DNA of 64,000 bases from Marinomonas ushuaiensis DSM 15871. GTDB lineage: Bacteria > Pseudomonadota > Gammaproteobacteria > Pseudomonadales > Marinomonadaceae. Positions 1 through 9,045 of this stretch are shown piece after piece. The notes below the pieces were generated by a model. It worked only from the letters and a program-made list of their open reading frames with translations, made no database searches and had not been told where the DNA came from. Both the position numbers and the translations under genes were made by a program. Location of the stretch: the NCBI RefSeq assembly GCF_000521805.1, contig NZ_JAMB01000001.1, forward strand, positions 62,001-126,000. The letters run 5' to 3'. Position 1 is the first letter of the stretch; each line of letters begins with the position of its first letter.

Positions 1-210
1 GAGCGCGGTGCGGTTGCCAAAATCGCAAGCTCTATTAGCGATACTGATTTCCAAGTGTCGAACCTAGATATTATTGAACGTGGTCGTGTAAGCCGTTTAC
101 GCTTGAGCATTACTATTTCCAGCCGAGTTGGCTTGGCGGATGTAATGCGTCGCATTAAAGCGGTTCGTTGCGTCGAGAAAGTATCACGGGAAACTATTGT
201 CGGACGCTAA
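1..210 (+). CDS. spoT: SpoT/RelA-family (p)ppGpp synthetase-hydrolase, C-terminal fragment
   Basis: The window opens inside a reading frame that gives 69 residues and stops at 208-210. The fragment looks like the C-terminal ACT domain of the bifunctional (p)ppGpp synthetase/hydrolase, which senses amino-acid or acyl-carrier status and tunes the stringent response in the cytosol. Visible hallmarks are an alternating beta-alpha pattern, a segment resembling NLDIIERGRVSRLRL, and a final VMRRIKAVRCVEKVSRE helix-strand. The next gene, 62 bases on and in the same direction, is ridA, and spoT-ridA (yjgF) adjacency followed by recG is common in gammaproteobacteria; this context supports spoT over relA. 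The catalytic domains lie outside the window, so hydrolase and synthetase competence cannot be judged. Confidence 0.85.
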   Translation, partial: ERGAVAKIASSISDTDFQVSNLDIIERGRVSRLRLSITISSRVGLADVMRRIKAVRCVEKVSRETIVGR

Positions 211-272
211 TACTTTATAAAGAAGTTAATGATCGTCTCCATTAAACACCTTTTTTAAATAGGATATTCATC

Positions 273-659
273 ATGTCAAAACAAGTGATTCATACAGACA
301 ATGCACCAGCGGCAATCGGTCCATACTCTCAAGCAATTCGCGCTGGCAACACAGTGTATCTTTCTGGTCAGATCCCTTTGGTTCCAGAAACAATGGAAAT
401 CATCAGCGAAGATGTAAAAGAACAAACCACTCAAGTATTTAAAAACCTACAAGCAGTTTGTGAAGCGGCTGGCGGCTCTTTAGACAAGGTTGTTAAATTC
501 AACATCTTCATGACAGATCTAGGTAACTTTGCCACTGTAAATGAAGTCATGGCGGAATTTGTTAAACAGCCTTACCCTGCTCGTGCAGCAATGGGCGTTC
601 GTGCTTTGCCTAAAGGCGTGCAAGTAGAAATCGAAGGAATCATGGTTCTAGAAGACTAA
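273..659 (+). CDS. ridA: RidA family enamine/imine deaminase
   Basis: A 128-residue protein of normal RidA length. The family hydrolyses reactive 2-aminoacrylate and related enamines or imines released by PLP enzymes to 2-keto acids and ammonia, acting as a cytosolic trimer. The signature is complete: an N-terminal AIGPYSQA segment, VYLSGQIPL in the middle, and the C-terminal stretch [20 protein letters not shown], whose Arg binds the substrate carboxylate. The start ATG has an AGGA ribosome site about 8 bases upstream. It follows spoT closely and probably shares its transcript; a hairpin with a T tract follows the stop codon. Confidence 0.95.
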   Translation: MSKQVIHTDNAPAAIGPYSQAIRAGNTVYLSGQIPLVPETMEIISEDVKEQTTQVFKNLQAVCEAAGGSLDKVVKFNIFMTDLGNFATVNEVMAEFVKQPYPARAAMGVRALPKGVQVEIEGIMVLED

Positions 660-690
660 TTACTTCAGATTAGCTCTAAGAAACATAAAC

Positions 691-716
691 AAAAAAGAGG
701 CTTGGCCTCTTTTTTA
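691..716. terminator. Bidirectional rho-independent terminator
   Basis: An AAAGAGGC / GCCTCTTT stem with a three-base loop, flanked by A and T runs. It sits between the convergent ridA (+) and epimerase (-) genes and can serve both. Confidence 0.8.
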
Positions 717-741
717 TTGTCTGTTTTTTACACTGAGAATC

Positions 742-1578
742 TTAGCTTTTATATTCACGTAATAGCGCCTGATAACCCGAAACATAACTTGGATAACGAG
801 GTTTCCAGCCTTGAGATAAAAGATATTGACCTTGTATGCGCTTACCCGAATTCGGAGTGAAATCATGAATATTGCTCACCGCCACTTTCACACCAAGACA
901 AGTTGCGAGCCAAAGCTTCACCTCCCACATAGAAACGGGCGTTTGATCCGTAACAATAACCTGTTTAGGCAATGACCTTTCTTCTAGGGCATGTCCAGTT
1001 AATGTAACCAGTGCGGATACAACATCGTCACGATGAATGCGGTTTGTCCAACTGTTTGGCCCCCAGCCCTCTTCACTTTCTACTTTTTCTAATAACCTAA
1101 ATCGCCCTGCGCCATAAATGCCAGAGCAACGCACTGCGACACTTTGAAACACAGCAGCCAACGACGATTCCGTTTCTAATAGAATATTAGCTGTAGCCGA
1201 TTGAGGCTGAGCTGGCGTACTTTCATCTATCCACTCACCTTGGCTTTGCCCATAAACACTCGTGCTTGAGACGAAAAATACTCGCGGTGGTTTTGCCATC
1301 GTTTGATATCGACGAATAATCACTTGAGCGGTATCAAAATAAGCGGCTCGATAAGCATGTTCGTTTCGCCCATTTGGCGTCATGATTAAAAAAACAACAT
1401 CAACATCAGGTAAAACATCATCGCTCATTTCAACAAGATTGCCTGTTATTCCTTGTACACCATGAGGGAAATCTAATTTCGTACGACGTATTCCCGAGAC
1501 TTGATGACCTTGTTTAATCAGCTCTGTAGCCAATCCTGAACCTAAATCACCACAGCCCGCAATTAATACATGTGCCAT
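742..1578 (-). CDS. NAD(P)-dependent epimerase/dehydratase-like (extended SDR) protein
   Basis: About 278 residues. The N-terminus has a Rossmann nucleotide-binding motif (HVLIAGCGDLGSGLA, glycine pattern GxGxxG), and SSTSVYGQSQG near residue 105 is the SDR active-site segment with the YG of the family. These proteins are related to YeeZ-type sugar-nucleotide epimerase homologues; the substrate is unknown. I place the start at the ATG at 1578 (MAHVLI) because GGAGA lies 7 bases upstream and the Rossmann strand begins at once; an upstream TTG at 1596 has no support. It is transcribed alone, divergently from oxyR and convergent with ridA. No catalytic role is assigned. Confidence 0.8.
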   Translation of the reverse strand: MAHVLIAGCGDLGSGLATELIKQGHQVSGIRRTKLDFPHGVQGITGNLVEMSDDVLPDVDVVFLIMTPNGRNEHAYRAAYFDTAQVIIRRYQTMAKPPRVFFVSSTSVYGQSQGEWIDESTPAQPQSATANILLETESSLAAVFQSVAVRCSGIYGAGRFRLLEKVESEEGWGPNSWTNRIHRDDVVSALVTLTGHALEERSLPKQVIVTDQTPVSMWEVKLWLATCLGVKVAVSNIHDFTPNSGKRIQGQYLLSQGWKPRYPSYVSGYQALLREYKS

Positions 1579-1768
1579 CAAACGTCTCCAATACAAGGTT
1601 TTATAATGACTTTATCTATGCCGTTTTTAAGAACGAGGAATAATAAAGAAATAATCTGTAAAAAAAATGAGCGAGTATACTTTATCAAATGATGTATTAT
1701 CATAGCTAATAACAATGAATCAGCCCATACATCCATTCAGTGATACATCAAGCTACATAAGGTGCGTT

Positions 1769-2674
1769 ATGACATTAACGGAATTGAAATACATTGTAAT
1801 GCTCGCAGACGAAAAGCATTTTGGTCGCGCGGCTGAGCGCTGTTATGTTTCACAACCAACGCTCAGTGTCGCTGTGAAAAAACTTGAAGAAGAGCTCGGC
1901 ACCGCTATTTTCGAACGCAGCAAAAGTTCGGTGTACATCACCCCACTTGGTGAGCAAATCATTACTCAAGCCAAACGTGTTTTAGATCAAGCGGGCATGA
2001 TCAAAGAGCTTGCCGCATCTGGAAAAAATCAATTAAAAGGACCATTAAAAATCGGAGCTATTTTTACGATTGCGCCGTATCTGTTTCCTTTTATGATTCC
2101 AGCTCTGCATAAGATTGTTTCTGGCATGCCGCTAATCATTGAAGAAGACTTAACTGAAAATTTACGTCCGAAACTTCGCAATGGTGAATTAGACGCCATT
2201 ATAGTAGCACTTCCTTTCCGTGAACCGGATGTAGTAACACAGCCGATTTACGAAGAAGAGTTTGTCGTCCTCATGCCTAAAGACCATGCATGGACAAAAT
2301 TAGAAACCATAGAAACAGACCAACTATCTACTGATAATCTGTTACTCCTTGGTAAAGGTCATTGTTTTAGCGAGCAAGTATTAGAAGCTTGCCCTTTGGT
2401 AACAGACAGTGAATTTGATGATGGCAGAACCGTGGTGAATGGAAGTTCTCTAGAAACCATTCGTTATATGGTTGCCTCTGGTTTGGGCGTTACCGTATTA
2501 CCAAAATCGGCTGTCACCAATATCAATCACGATATGCTGGAAGTCCGCCCTTTCTCTGAACCTGTACCAAAGCGTACTGTGGCATTAGCGTGGCGCGCTA
2601 GCTTTCCTCGTCCGAAAGCGATTGAAGCCGTTAGCCAATCCATTCGTGATGCTTGCAAGCAATTAAATTTGTAG
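1769..2674 (+). CDS. oxyR: Hydrogen-peroxide-sensing LysR regulator OxyR
   Basis: A 301-residue LysR-type regulator: winged helix-turn-helix at residues 1-60 (MTLTELKYIV, then a recognition region CYVSQPTLSVAVKKLE), followed by the periplasmic-binding-like effector domain. The redox pair of OxyR is present at exactly the E. coli positions, Cys199 in GHCFSEQ and Cys208 in EACPL. In this family H2O2 forms a disulfide between them and the oxidised protein activates catalase and peroxiredoxin genes. I prefer the ATG at 1769, preceded by AAGGTG, over the upstream ATG at 1715, which would add 18 unusual residues. The recG start lies 9 bases after the stop, as in many Pseudomonadales and Oceanospirillales, so the two are probably co-transcribed. 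Confidence 0.93.
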   Translation: MTLTELKYIVMLADEKHFGRAAERCYVSQPTLSVAVKKLEEELGTAIFERSKSSVYITPLGEQIITQAKRVLDQAGMIKELAASGKNQLKGPLKIGAIFTIAPYLFPFMIPALHKIVSGMPLIIEEDLTENLRPKLRNGELDAIIVALPFREPDVVTQPIYEEEFVVLMPKDHAWTKLETIETDQLSTDNLLLLGKGHCFSEQVLEACPLVTDSEFDDGRTVVNGSSLETIRYMVASGLGVTVLPKSAVTNINHDMLEVRPFSEPVPKRTVALAWRASFPRPKAIEAVSQSIRDACKQLNL

Positions 2675-2683
2675 AGACACAAG

Positions 2684-4765
2684 ATGATCGATGGATTAGA
2701 CACACAGGATGTGCGCGAATTAAAAGGAGTAGGCGATGCAATGGCTGAAAAATTAGCCAAACTGCATCTAAATACAGTACAGGATTTACTGTTTCATCTC
2801 CCTATCCGTTATCAAGACAGAACGCGAGTTGTGCCTATTGGTCAGCTGCGTTTTGGTGATGAAGCCGTTATTGAAGGCCAAGTCACTGGGTGTGAAATCA
2901 AAATGGGCAAACGTCGCAGTTTGCTTTGTCGCATCAAAGACCATACTGGTACATTGTGCCTGCGTTTCTTTCACTTTTCTGCCGCTCAGAAAAAACAACT
3001 AGAATCAGGGAAACGCGTTCGCTGTTTTGGTGAGATTCGACGTGGCAGTACTGGCTTTGAAATCTATCACCCTGAATACAAGGTGATAGGTGACGATGAG
3101 ACTCAAGAAGAAACCGCACAACTTACGCCAATCTACCCCCTTACTGAAGGCTTGACCCAAACCAAAATACGTCAACTTTGTGAGCAAGCCTTAGAACGCT
3201 TAACGCCTTACAACTTGCAAGAATGGTTACCCGAAGAAATACGCTCACAATTCAGTTTGCCGCCATTAAGCGATGCGATTCTGTTTTTACATCATCCCTC
3301 ACGTGAAGCTGACTTAGAACAACTCAGATCTGGCTGTCACCCTGCTCAGTACCGCTTGTCATTTGAAGAGTTAATGGCGCACCAGCTTTCGTTGATTGGT
3401 AAACGTATTAAAGCGAAACAAGATGTTTCCATAAAAGTCCCAACCGCTGGCGAATTAAGCCAAGCACTCTTGAATCAGTTGCCATTTTCACCGACCAATG
3501 CACAGCAGCGTGTTTTCCAAGAAATCCTGACAGATTTAAACACAGGTCATCCGATGCTTCGTTTGGTGCAAGGTGATGTTGGTTCAGGGAAAACATTAGT
3601 CGCGGCTTTTGCAGCGGCTTCTGTTGTACAAGCTGGCTATCAAGTGGCGATTATGGCGCCAACAGAAATTCTCGCTGAGCAACATTACATTAACTTCACC
3701 CAGTGGTTTAAGCCGCTAGGACTTCAAGTTGCTTGGATGACGGGGAAATTGAAAAGCAAAGTACGTGAAAAAGAACTGGCCGACATTGCTTCAGGCGCGG
3801 CGCAAATTGTGGTTGGAACTCATGCTCTCTTTCAAGAAACGGTTGATTTCGATCGTTTAGCGTTGGCGATTATTGATGAACAACATCGTTTTGGTGTTCA
3901 TCAGCGTATGGCGTTGCGAGAGAAAGGCATGAAGCATGGCTTTCAACCTCATCAGTTAATTATGACAGCAACTCCTATCCCTCGCACATTGGCCATGTCT
4001 GCTTATGCAGATTTGGATTGCTCAATCATTGACGAGCTTCCACCAGGCCGTACGCCAGTGAATACTATTGTGGTATCTGACCAACGTCGCCAAGAGGTTA
4101 TTGATCGCGTTAAGAGTGCTTGTGAAGAAGGCAAACAAGCTTATTGGGTATGTACACTTATCGAAGAATCAGAAGTACTGCAATGCCAAGCAGCAGAAGA
4201 CACAGCAATACTATTACAAGAACAACTGAGCGGATTGTCCATCGGCTTAATTCATGGTCGATTAAAAGCTCAAGAAAAAGCCGACATTATGGCAAAATTT
4301 AAAGCGGGCGAGATTCAGCTATTGGTTGCGACAACCGTGATTGAAGTTGGCGTCGATGTACCAAATGCCAGTCTCATGGTAATAGAAAACCCTGAGCGAC
4401 TAGGGCTTGCACAGCTTCACCAGCTTAGAGGTCGTGTTGGCCGAGGCCAGGCAGCAAGCCATTGTGTATTACTTTACAAGTCACCTTTAGGCCAGAACGG
4501 AAAAGAGCGCCTATCAACGATGCGCGAAACCAGTGATGGCTTCAAAATCGCAGAAAAAGATTTAGAACTGCGCGGACCAGGTGAATTGCTAGGCACTCGC
4601 CAAACCGGACTTTGGGAATTTAAAGTCGCTGATTTACAACGAGATAAAGGCTTATTGGATGACGTACAAAAAGCCGCGACTCTGTTACATGCCAATCACC
4701 CCGAGCATGTGTCACCTCTTTTATCTAGATGGCTGCCGAATCACGACCAATACTTAAACGTTTAA
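2684..4765 (+). CDS. recG: ATP-dependent DNA helicase RecG
   Basis: 693 residues, the usual RecG length. The N-terminal wedge/OB-fold domain is followed by superfamily-2 helicase motifs: Walker A GDVGSGKT, motif Ia APTEILAEQHY, motif II DEQHRFG (the DEQH variant typical of RecG), motif III TATPIPRT, motif V TTVIEVGVDVPNA and motif VI QLRGRVGRG. RecG remodels stalled replication forks and branch-migrates Holliday junctions and R-loops. It begins 9 bases downstream of oxyR. No frameshift or missing motif was seen. No convincing hairpin terminator was found in the 177 bases after it. Confidence 0.97.
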   Translation: MIDGLDTQDVRELKGVGDAMAEKLAKLHLNTVQDLLFHLPIRYQDRTRVVPIGQLRFGDEAVIEGQVTGCEIKMGKRRSLLCRIKDHTGTLCLRFFHFSAAQKKQLESGKRVRCFGEIRRGSTGFEIYHPEYKVIGDDETQEETAQLTPIYPLTEGLTQTKIRQLCEQALERLTPYNLQEWLPEEIRSQFSLPPLSDAILFLHHPSREADLEQLRSGCHPAQYRLSFEELMAHQLSLIGKRIKAKQDVSIKVPTAGELSQALLNQLPFSPTNAQQRVFQEILTDLNTGHPMLRLVQGDVGSGKTLVAAFAAASVVQAGYQVAIMAPTEILAEQHYINFTQWFKPLGLQVAWMTGKLKSKVREKELADIASGAAQIVVGTHALFQETVDFDRLALAIIDEQHRFGVHQRMALREKGMKHGFQPHQLIMTATPIPRTLAMSAYADLDCSIIDELPPGRTPVNTIVVSDQRRQEVIDRVKSACEEGKQAYWVCTLIEESEVLQCQAAEDTAILLQEQLSGLSIGLIHGRLKAQEKADIMAKFKAGEIQLLVATTVIEVGVDVPNASLMVIENPERLGLAQLHQLRGRVGRGQAASHCVLLYKSPLGQNGKERLSTMRETSDGFKIAEKDLELRGPGELLGTRQTGLWEFKVADLQRDKGLLDDVQKAATLLHANHPEHVSPLLSRWLPNHDQYLNV

Positions 4766-4942
4766 TTGTCGTTTCTAGTAGTCTTTTCCATATCAACACA
4801 TCAACGCCTCTTTGGCTTTATATTTGCTTACACCTAAATATAGAAGGATCAGTTCGTCAGTGTAAAAATATGATCAAAAACACTTCTAACTAAATAGCTT
4901 CTATGTATTCTTTATTAAATCGATTCATTTGAAGGAGTAGAT

Positions 4943-5638
4943 ATGTCCTCTCTAAATCAAGCTAATCAAAGTGATGAGTTATTCATACAAGGTTGTGGCT
5001 ATCGAATCGAAAATGATCGTGTCATGATTGGTATTGAACGTGTTGGAAGTAACAGATTTGAAGGCAATATTAGTGGTACTTTACGCCTTCAATTGTGTGC
5101 GTTTTCCTCCAACGATAATACTTTTGATAACCAAGTATTAGCCTCTACAATCATTGGTGAGATTCAGGGCCAACATTTTATTCCAAATTGTCACTATGAT
5201 TTAGTGTTCCAACCGCCATTAACGGGCTCATGGCTGCTAGCTCTACAACTTAGCGAATGGGATGGAGTGAATTACGCATTATGCGATACTGTATATTTCG
5301 ACTCACCTTACCAAGTCCTTACAACATCAGAGAATGGAAAAACGACTGAAAGCGTTTCTAATATCGAAACTGACCTATCTTTATCTATTCAGCCAACGAA
5401 TCATTCTGAAGCAAAGAAACAAGCCAAAGCACCAAAAGTGACCATGGATATTACAAAGCAGCATCTCATCATAAATACCATGAGAGCAAAAAAATTACTC
5501 AGTGTTAATGGGGTTCCCATGAAGGTGCTTGAAAGGCTTATTGCAGAACGCCCATTCCAATCAGAAAAAGCCATTCTCAGTGTAAAAGGAATGGGGCCAG
5601 TAATGCTAAAAAAATTACTGACGAAATTAACCGACTAA
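4943..5638 (+). CDS. Hypothetical protein with C-terminal helix-hairpin-helix
   Basis: 231 residues that I do not recognise as a named family. The start ATG has a strong GAAGGAG ribosome site. Residues about 1-125 look like a beta-rich domain (GYRIENDRVMIGIERVG, then LRLQLCAF and SWLLALQLSEW) without a signal peptide or membrane segment. A polar linker of about 45 residues follows. The last 55 residues resemble a ComEA/UvrC-like helix-hairpin-helix: KKLLSVNGVPMKVLERLIAE, then ILSVKGMGPVMLKKLL, with the VNGV and VKGMG hairpins. Such hairpins usually bind DNA backbone or mediate helicase/nuclease interactions, but here this is inference. It stands alone between recG and lrp. Confidence 0.6.
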   Translation: MSSLNQANQSDELFIQGCGYRIENDRVMIGIERVGSNRFEGNISGTLRLQLCAFSSNDNTFDNQVLASTIIGEIQGQHFIPNCHYDLVFQPPLTGSWLLALQLSEWDGVNYALCDTVYFDSPYQVLTTSENGKTTESVSNIETDLSLSIQPTNHSEAKKQAKAPKVTMDITKQHLIINTMRAKKLLSVNGVPMKVLERLIAERPFQSEKAILSVKGMGPVMLKKLLTKLTD

Positions 5639-5702
5639 ATCAAACTATTTTTAAATGATGGATTGAGACAAGTTCAAATGCTCTCGTCTCTAATATGAAG
5701 AG

Positions 5703-6179
5703 CTAAGGAATGTTAACAACAGTGGTGCTTTTAACTTCTTCCATTGCAACATAAGTGCGCGACTCACGAACATGAGGAAGCGTTAACAAGGTTTCACCAA
5801 GTAGCAATCGATATGTATCCATATTCGATACACGCGCTTTAAGAAGGTATTCAAAATCACCTGCGATTAAATGGCACTCTAAAATCTCGGGGATTTCAGA
5901 CACGGCCGTTTTGAATTCATTAAAGCCTTCTGGAGATGTTGTTTTAAGACGAATTTCGACAAATACCAGCAAACCCGCATCTACTTTCTTCGGATTTACC
6001 AATGCACAATAGCCAGTAATGTAACCATTACGTTCTAAACGACGCACTCGCTCCAAGCAGGGTGTAGCACTCAATCCGACACGACTAGCCAATTCGACAT
6101 TAGATAAACGACCATTTATCTGTAGCTCTCGAAGAATTTTTTTGTCTAAACGATCAAGTGGCTTTGCTGAGTTATCCAT
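5703..6179 (-). CDS. lrp: Leucine-responsive regulatory protein (Lrp/AsnC family)
   Basis: 158 residues, close to Lrp length. An N-terminal helix-turn-helix (LDKKILRELQINGRLSNVEL, then VGLSATPCLERVRRLE) is followed by a RAM ligand-binding domain containing the family's GDFEYLLKARV segment. The SPTPCLRRIKRLE-like recognition helix is closest to true Lrp rather than AsnC. The ATG is preceded by AAGGAGAT. It is divergent from the amino-acid transporter aapJQMP and so is a plausible regulator of it, though no binding site was demonstrated. Confidence 0.88.
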   Translation of the reverse strand: MDNSAKPLDRLDKKILRELQINGRLSNVELASRVGLSATPCLERVRRLERNGYITGYCALVNPKKVDAGLLVFVEIRLKTTSPEGFNEFKTAVSEIPEILECHLIAGDFEYLLKARVSNMDTYRLLLGETLLTLPHVRESRTYVAMEEVKSTTVVNIP

Positions 6180-6724
6180 CTAACGTGGATCTCCTTACAT
6201 GACTTCTATTAAGGTTTAAGTCTACCATGTAGATAACAATCTATGGAAAGTGCTTTATTCAATATATTGCATATGATTTCATTTTACTCTGTATAAAAAA
6301 TCATCAAAACGACGAAAAATACATATCCGATACAAAATAGAACATCAAAGCCAACAAAGCGCCCTAATGTTGTGCAAAAAACAACTTCAGAACAAGCCAA
6401 AAGCCTTTCATACCGAGACTTTAGAAAATAAAGAGTAATAATGTATCGTATTAAAATTTAGTGCGATTATTGCCAAAAAGGTGTAAAAAATAAGTATAAA
6501 GTACGCTGCTTTTAATATTTTATTCTTGACTACGCTCTAAAAGAGTAATTCTATAGGGGTATGTGATGGTCTTTTAGATGAATCGTCTACATATACTAAA
6601 CCACAAGAATAATTAAATGTTGGCACCAACCTTGCTAAGTATCAATACATAGATCTTCAGGTCTAATATTGAAAGGTTAAGTGAAATAACAACATATATA
6701 AAAATGCCCGGGAGGCTCAATATA
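6180..6724. other. Long lrp-aapJ intergenic region
   Basis: 545 bases with no credible gene, separating divergent lrp and aapJ. The region is very AT-rich and contains the sigma-54 promoter given separately, plus a weaker sigma-70-like pair, TTGACT at 6526 and TTCTAT at 6549 with 17-base spacing. I looked for an NtrC-type dyad (TGCAC-N7-GTGCA) and found none convincing. Its length leaves room for enhancer sites and Lrp binding. Confidence 0.6.
6621..6636 (+). promoter_or_regulatory. Sigma-54 (RpoN) -24/-12 promoter of aapJQMP
   Basis: TGGCACC-AACC-TTGCT matches the RpoN consensus TGGCACG-N4-TTGCW almost base for base, with GG (6622-6623) and GC (6634-6635) in the required 12-base phase. Initiation would be near 6647, leaving a leader of about 78 bases before the aapJ ATG. 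Sigma-54 promoters need an AAA+ activator; for an amino-acid transporter, NtrC under nitrogen limitation is the obvious candidate, by inference. Confidence 0.75.
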
Positions 6725-7747
6725 ATGAAATCTAATGTTGGTAAACTACTATCTACTGCAGCAATCGCAGCGACTCTAAGCACTGCCGCTAATGCAGCCA
6801 CTCTAGATGACGTCAAGTCAAAAGGCTTTATCCAATGTGGTGTTAGCCAAGGCGTTCCAGGGTTTTCAAATGCTGACTCTGAAGGTAACTGGACTGGTAT
6901 TGATGTTGATGCTTGTCGTGCTGCCGCTGCTGCCGTTTTCGGTGATGCTCAGAAAGTAAAATTCACACCTCTTTCTGCTAAAGAGCGTTTCACTGCTCTA
7001 CAGTCTGGCGAAATCGATGTTCTAGCTCGTAACACAACTTGGACTTACACTCGTGATTCATCTCTAGGTTTAGATTTCACAGCGGTTAACTTCTATGACG
7101 GTCAAGGCTTCATGGCTCGTAAAGACCTAGGCGTTGAATCTGCATTGGATCTTGACGGTGCAACAGTTTGTACCGAGCAAGGTACAACAACCGAATTAAA
7201 CATGGCTGACTTCTTCCGTAAGCACAAACTATCTTACGTTCCTGTTGTCGTTCAAAAAGCAGATGAAGCTCTAGCAGCATACGCTTCTGGTCGTTGTGAT
7301 GTGTTCACTACGGATAAATCCGGTCTTGCAGCTCACCGCTCTAAACTTGCTAACCCTGCAGATCACATGATCCTTCCTGAAACGATTTCTAAAGAGCCTC
7401 TAGGCCCTGTAGTTCGTCACGGTGACAACCAATGGAAAGACATTGTAACTTGGGCTATGTTCGTTCAGGTTAACGCTGAAGAAATGGGCATCACTTCTGA
7501 CAATGTTTCTAAAATCAAAAGTGAAACAAATGATCCAGGTATTGCTCGTCTGTTAGGTAAAGAAGGCGATATGGGTGCTCAACTAGGTCTTCCAGCTGAT
7601 TGGGCTTACAACGTAATTGCTCAAGTAGGCAACTACGGCGAAGTATTTGAACGTAACGTGGGTCCATCTACTCCAGTAGGTCTTCCACGTGGTATTAACA
7701 ATCTATGGACTGAAGGCGGTGTTATGTACGCGCCACCAGTACGTTAA
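6725..7747 (+). CDS. aapJ: General L-amino-acid ABC transporter, periplasmic binding protein
   Basis: 340 residues. A signal peptide of about 24 residues (KSNVGKLLSTAAIAATLS, cleavage near NAA) precedes a mature type-II amino-acid-binding fold: GFIQCGVSQGVPGFSN, WTGIDVDACRAAAAAVFGD, and the Arg-containing LARNTTWTYTRDSSLGLDF typical of AapJ/BztA, which bind many L-amino acids. The ATG at 6725 has GGAGG at a good distance; an in-frame ATG at 6704 would add seven residues before the signal peptide. First gene of a four-gene operon driven by the sigma-54 promoter. Confidence 0.95.
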   Translation: MKSNVGKLLSTAAIAATLSTAANAATLDDVKSKGFIQCGVSQGVPGFSNADSEGNWTGIDVDACRAAAAAVFGDAQKVKFTPLSAKERFTALQSGEIDVLARNTTWTYTRDSSLGLDFTAVNFYDGQGFMARKDLGVESALDLDGATVCTEQGTTTELNMADFFRKHKLSYVPVVVQKADEALAAYASGRCDVFTTDKSGLAAHRSKLANPADHMILPETISKEPLGPVVRHGDNQWKDIVTWAMFVQVNAEEMGITSDNVSKIKSETNDPGIARLLGKEGDMGAQLGLPADWAYNVIAQVGNYGEVFERNVGPSTPVGLPRGINNLWTEGGVMYAPPVR

Positions 7748-7782
7748 TATTAATACCTAAAAGCACTAGCTTAGGGTAATTT

Positions 7783-7807
7783 ACTCAGCGGCAAACCGCC
7801 GCTGAGT
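7783..7807 (+). other. Intercistronic hairpin between aapJ and aapQ
   Basis: A perfect ten-base stem ACTCAGCGGC / GCCGCTGAGT with a five-base loop, followed by a weak TTTCTCC run. Position and lack of a real T tract suggest a partial terminator or 3'-end stabiliser that keeps binding protein in excess over permeases; this role is inferred. Confidence 0.65.
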
Positions 7808-7860
7808 TTCTCCCCCCTTCCTTACCACATCTGACGAGCATTTCATTTGCCTGAATTAAG

Positions 7861-9036
7861 ATGAGCGATAAAACTATTCCAAGTAATAAAAGCCCTTTGA
7901 ATGACGCTGGTACTCGCGCCCTAATCTTTCAAATTGTGCTTCTAGCAGTGGTTGTATTCGTAGGCTATTATTTATTTAGTAACTTGCAAGCCAATCTAGC
8001 TGATCAAGGTATTTCTACTGGTTTTGGGTTTTTAAACCAACCTGCTGGATTTCCCGTTCTTATTCACCTAATTGATTACACAGAGGCAGACACCTACGGA
8101 CGAGCGTTTATTGTTGCCCTAATTAATACCGTCGTTATTTCTTTAATGGGTATTGTTTTAGCCACTGTTATTGGTGTTGTGATGGGCTTAGCCCGACTTT
8201 CCAATAATTGGTTGGTTGCACGTCTAGCAACGGTATACGTTGAAACTTTGCGCAACATTCCTCTCTTGTTACAAATGTTCTTCTGGTACTTCGCTGTATT
8301 AGCAACCTTACCGCACCCTAGAAACAGCATCATATTTGCAGACTTTTTCTTAAATAAACGCGGAATTTATTCTCCAAATCCTATTTTTCAAGAAGGCTTT
8401 GGCGTTGTAATCGCTGGCTTTATTCTATCGATTATTGCGTCCATTGCTTTAATTGTTTGGGCGAAAAAGCGTCAAACCAGAACGGGTGTTTGGTTTCCTG
8501 CTTATTGGGCTTCTCTTGGTGTGATCGCAGTTATTACCTTTCTAGCGTTGGCAGTATCAGGCTTCCCTATTGAGTTTGACCTTCCACAAAAGAGTCGTTT
8601 TAACGTTACTGGCGGGATGGTTCTTCCTCCAGAGTTTGTCGCCGTACTTGTCGCACTTTCTACTTATACAGGCGCCTTCATCGCCGAAATCGTTCGTGCT
8701 GGTATTTTGTCTGTAAATTGGGGACAAACTGAAGCAGCACGCTCTTTGGGTCTGAAAGACAGTTTGACTCAACGTTTGATCGTTTTGCCTCAGGCATTAC
8801 GAGTTATCATTCCACCGCTTACTAGCCAATTCCTAAACTTAGCGAAAAACTCATCACTTGGTGCCGCCATTGCGTACCCAGAGTTAGTTGCTGTTGTTAT
8901 GGGGACGACGCTAAACCAAACAGGTCAAGCGATAGAAAATATTGGTCTTTGTATGTTGGTTTACGGAACATTGAGTCTTACGATTTCAATATTCATGAAC
9001 TGGTACAACAAAAAAATGTCATTAATGGAACGCTAG
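7861..9036 (+). CDS. aapQ: General L-amino-acid ABC transporter permease AapQ
   Basis: 391 residues with about eight hydrophobic segments. It is a member of the His/Glu/Gln/Arg permease family: an EAARSLGL segment (residues about 296-303) forms the cytoplasmic EAA loop that contacts the ATPase, and FIVALINTVVISLMGIVLAT starts the transmembrane domain. The long insert between the first and later transmembrane helices is normal for AapQ/BztB compared with shorter HisQ-type permeases. The start ATG lies 113 bases after aapJ, with only a poor ribosome site. Nine bases separate it from aapM. Confidence 0.93.
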   Translation: MSDKTIPSNKSPLNDAGTRALIFQIVLLAVVVFVGYYLFSNLQANLADQGISTGFGFLNQPAGFPVLIHLIDYTEADTYGRAFIVALINTVVISLMGIVLATVIGVVMGLARLSNNWLVARLATVYVETLRNIPLLLQMFFWYFAVLATLPHPRNSIIFADFFLNKRGIYSPNPIFQEGFGVVIAGFILSIIASIALIVWAKKRQTRTGVWFPAYWASLGVIAVITFLALAVSGFPIEFDLPQKSRFNVTGGMVLPPEFVAVLVALSTYTGAFIAEIVRAGILSVNWGQTEAARSLGLKDSLTQRLIVLPQALRVIIPPLTSQFLNLAKNSSLGAAIAYPELVAVVMGTTLNQTGQAIENIGLCMLVYGTLSLTISIFMNWYNKKMSLMER

Positions 9037-9045
9037 GAGGAAAAC

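Noticed and set aside
6180..6700. NtrC enhancer dyads upstream of the sigma-54 promoter
   Set aside because: No TGCAC-N7-GTGCA-like pair was convincing; GTGC/TGCC fragments near 6460-6475 are too imperfect.
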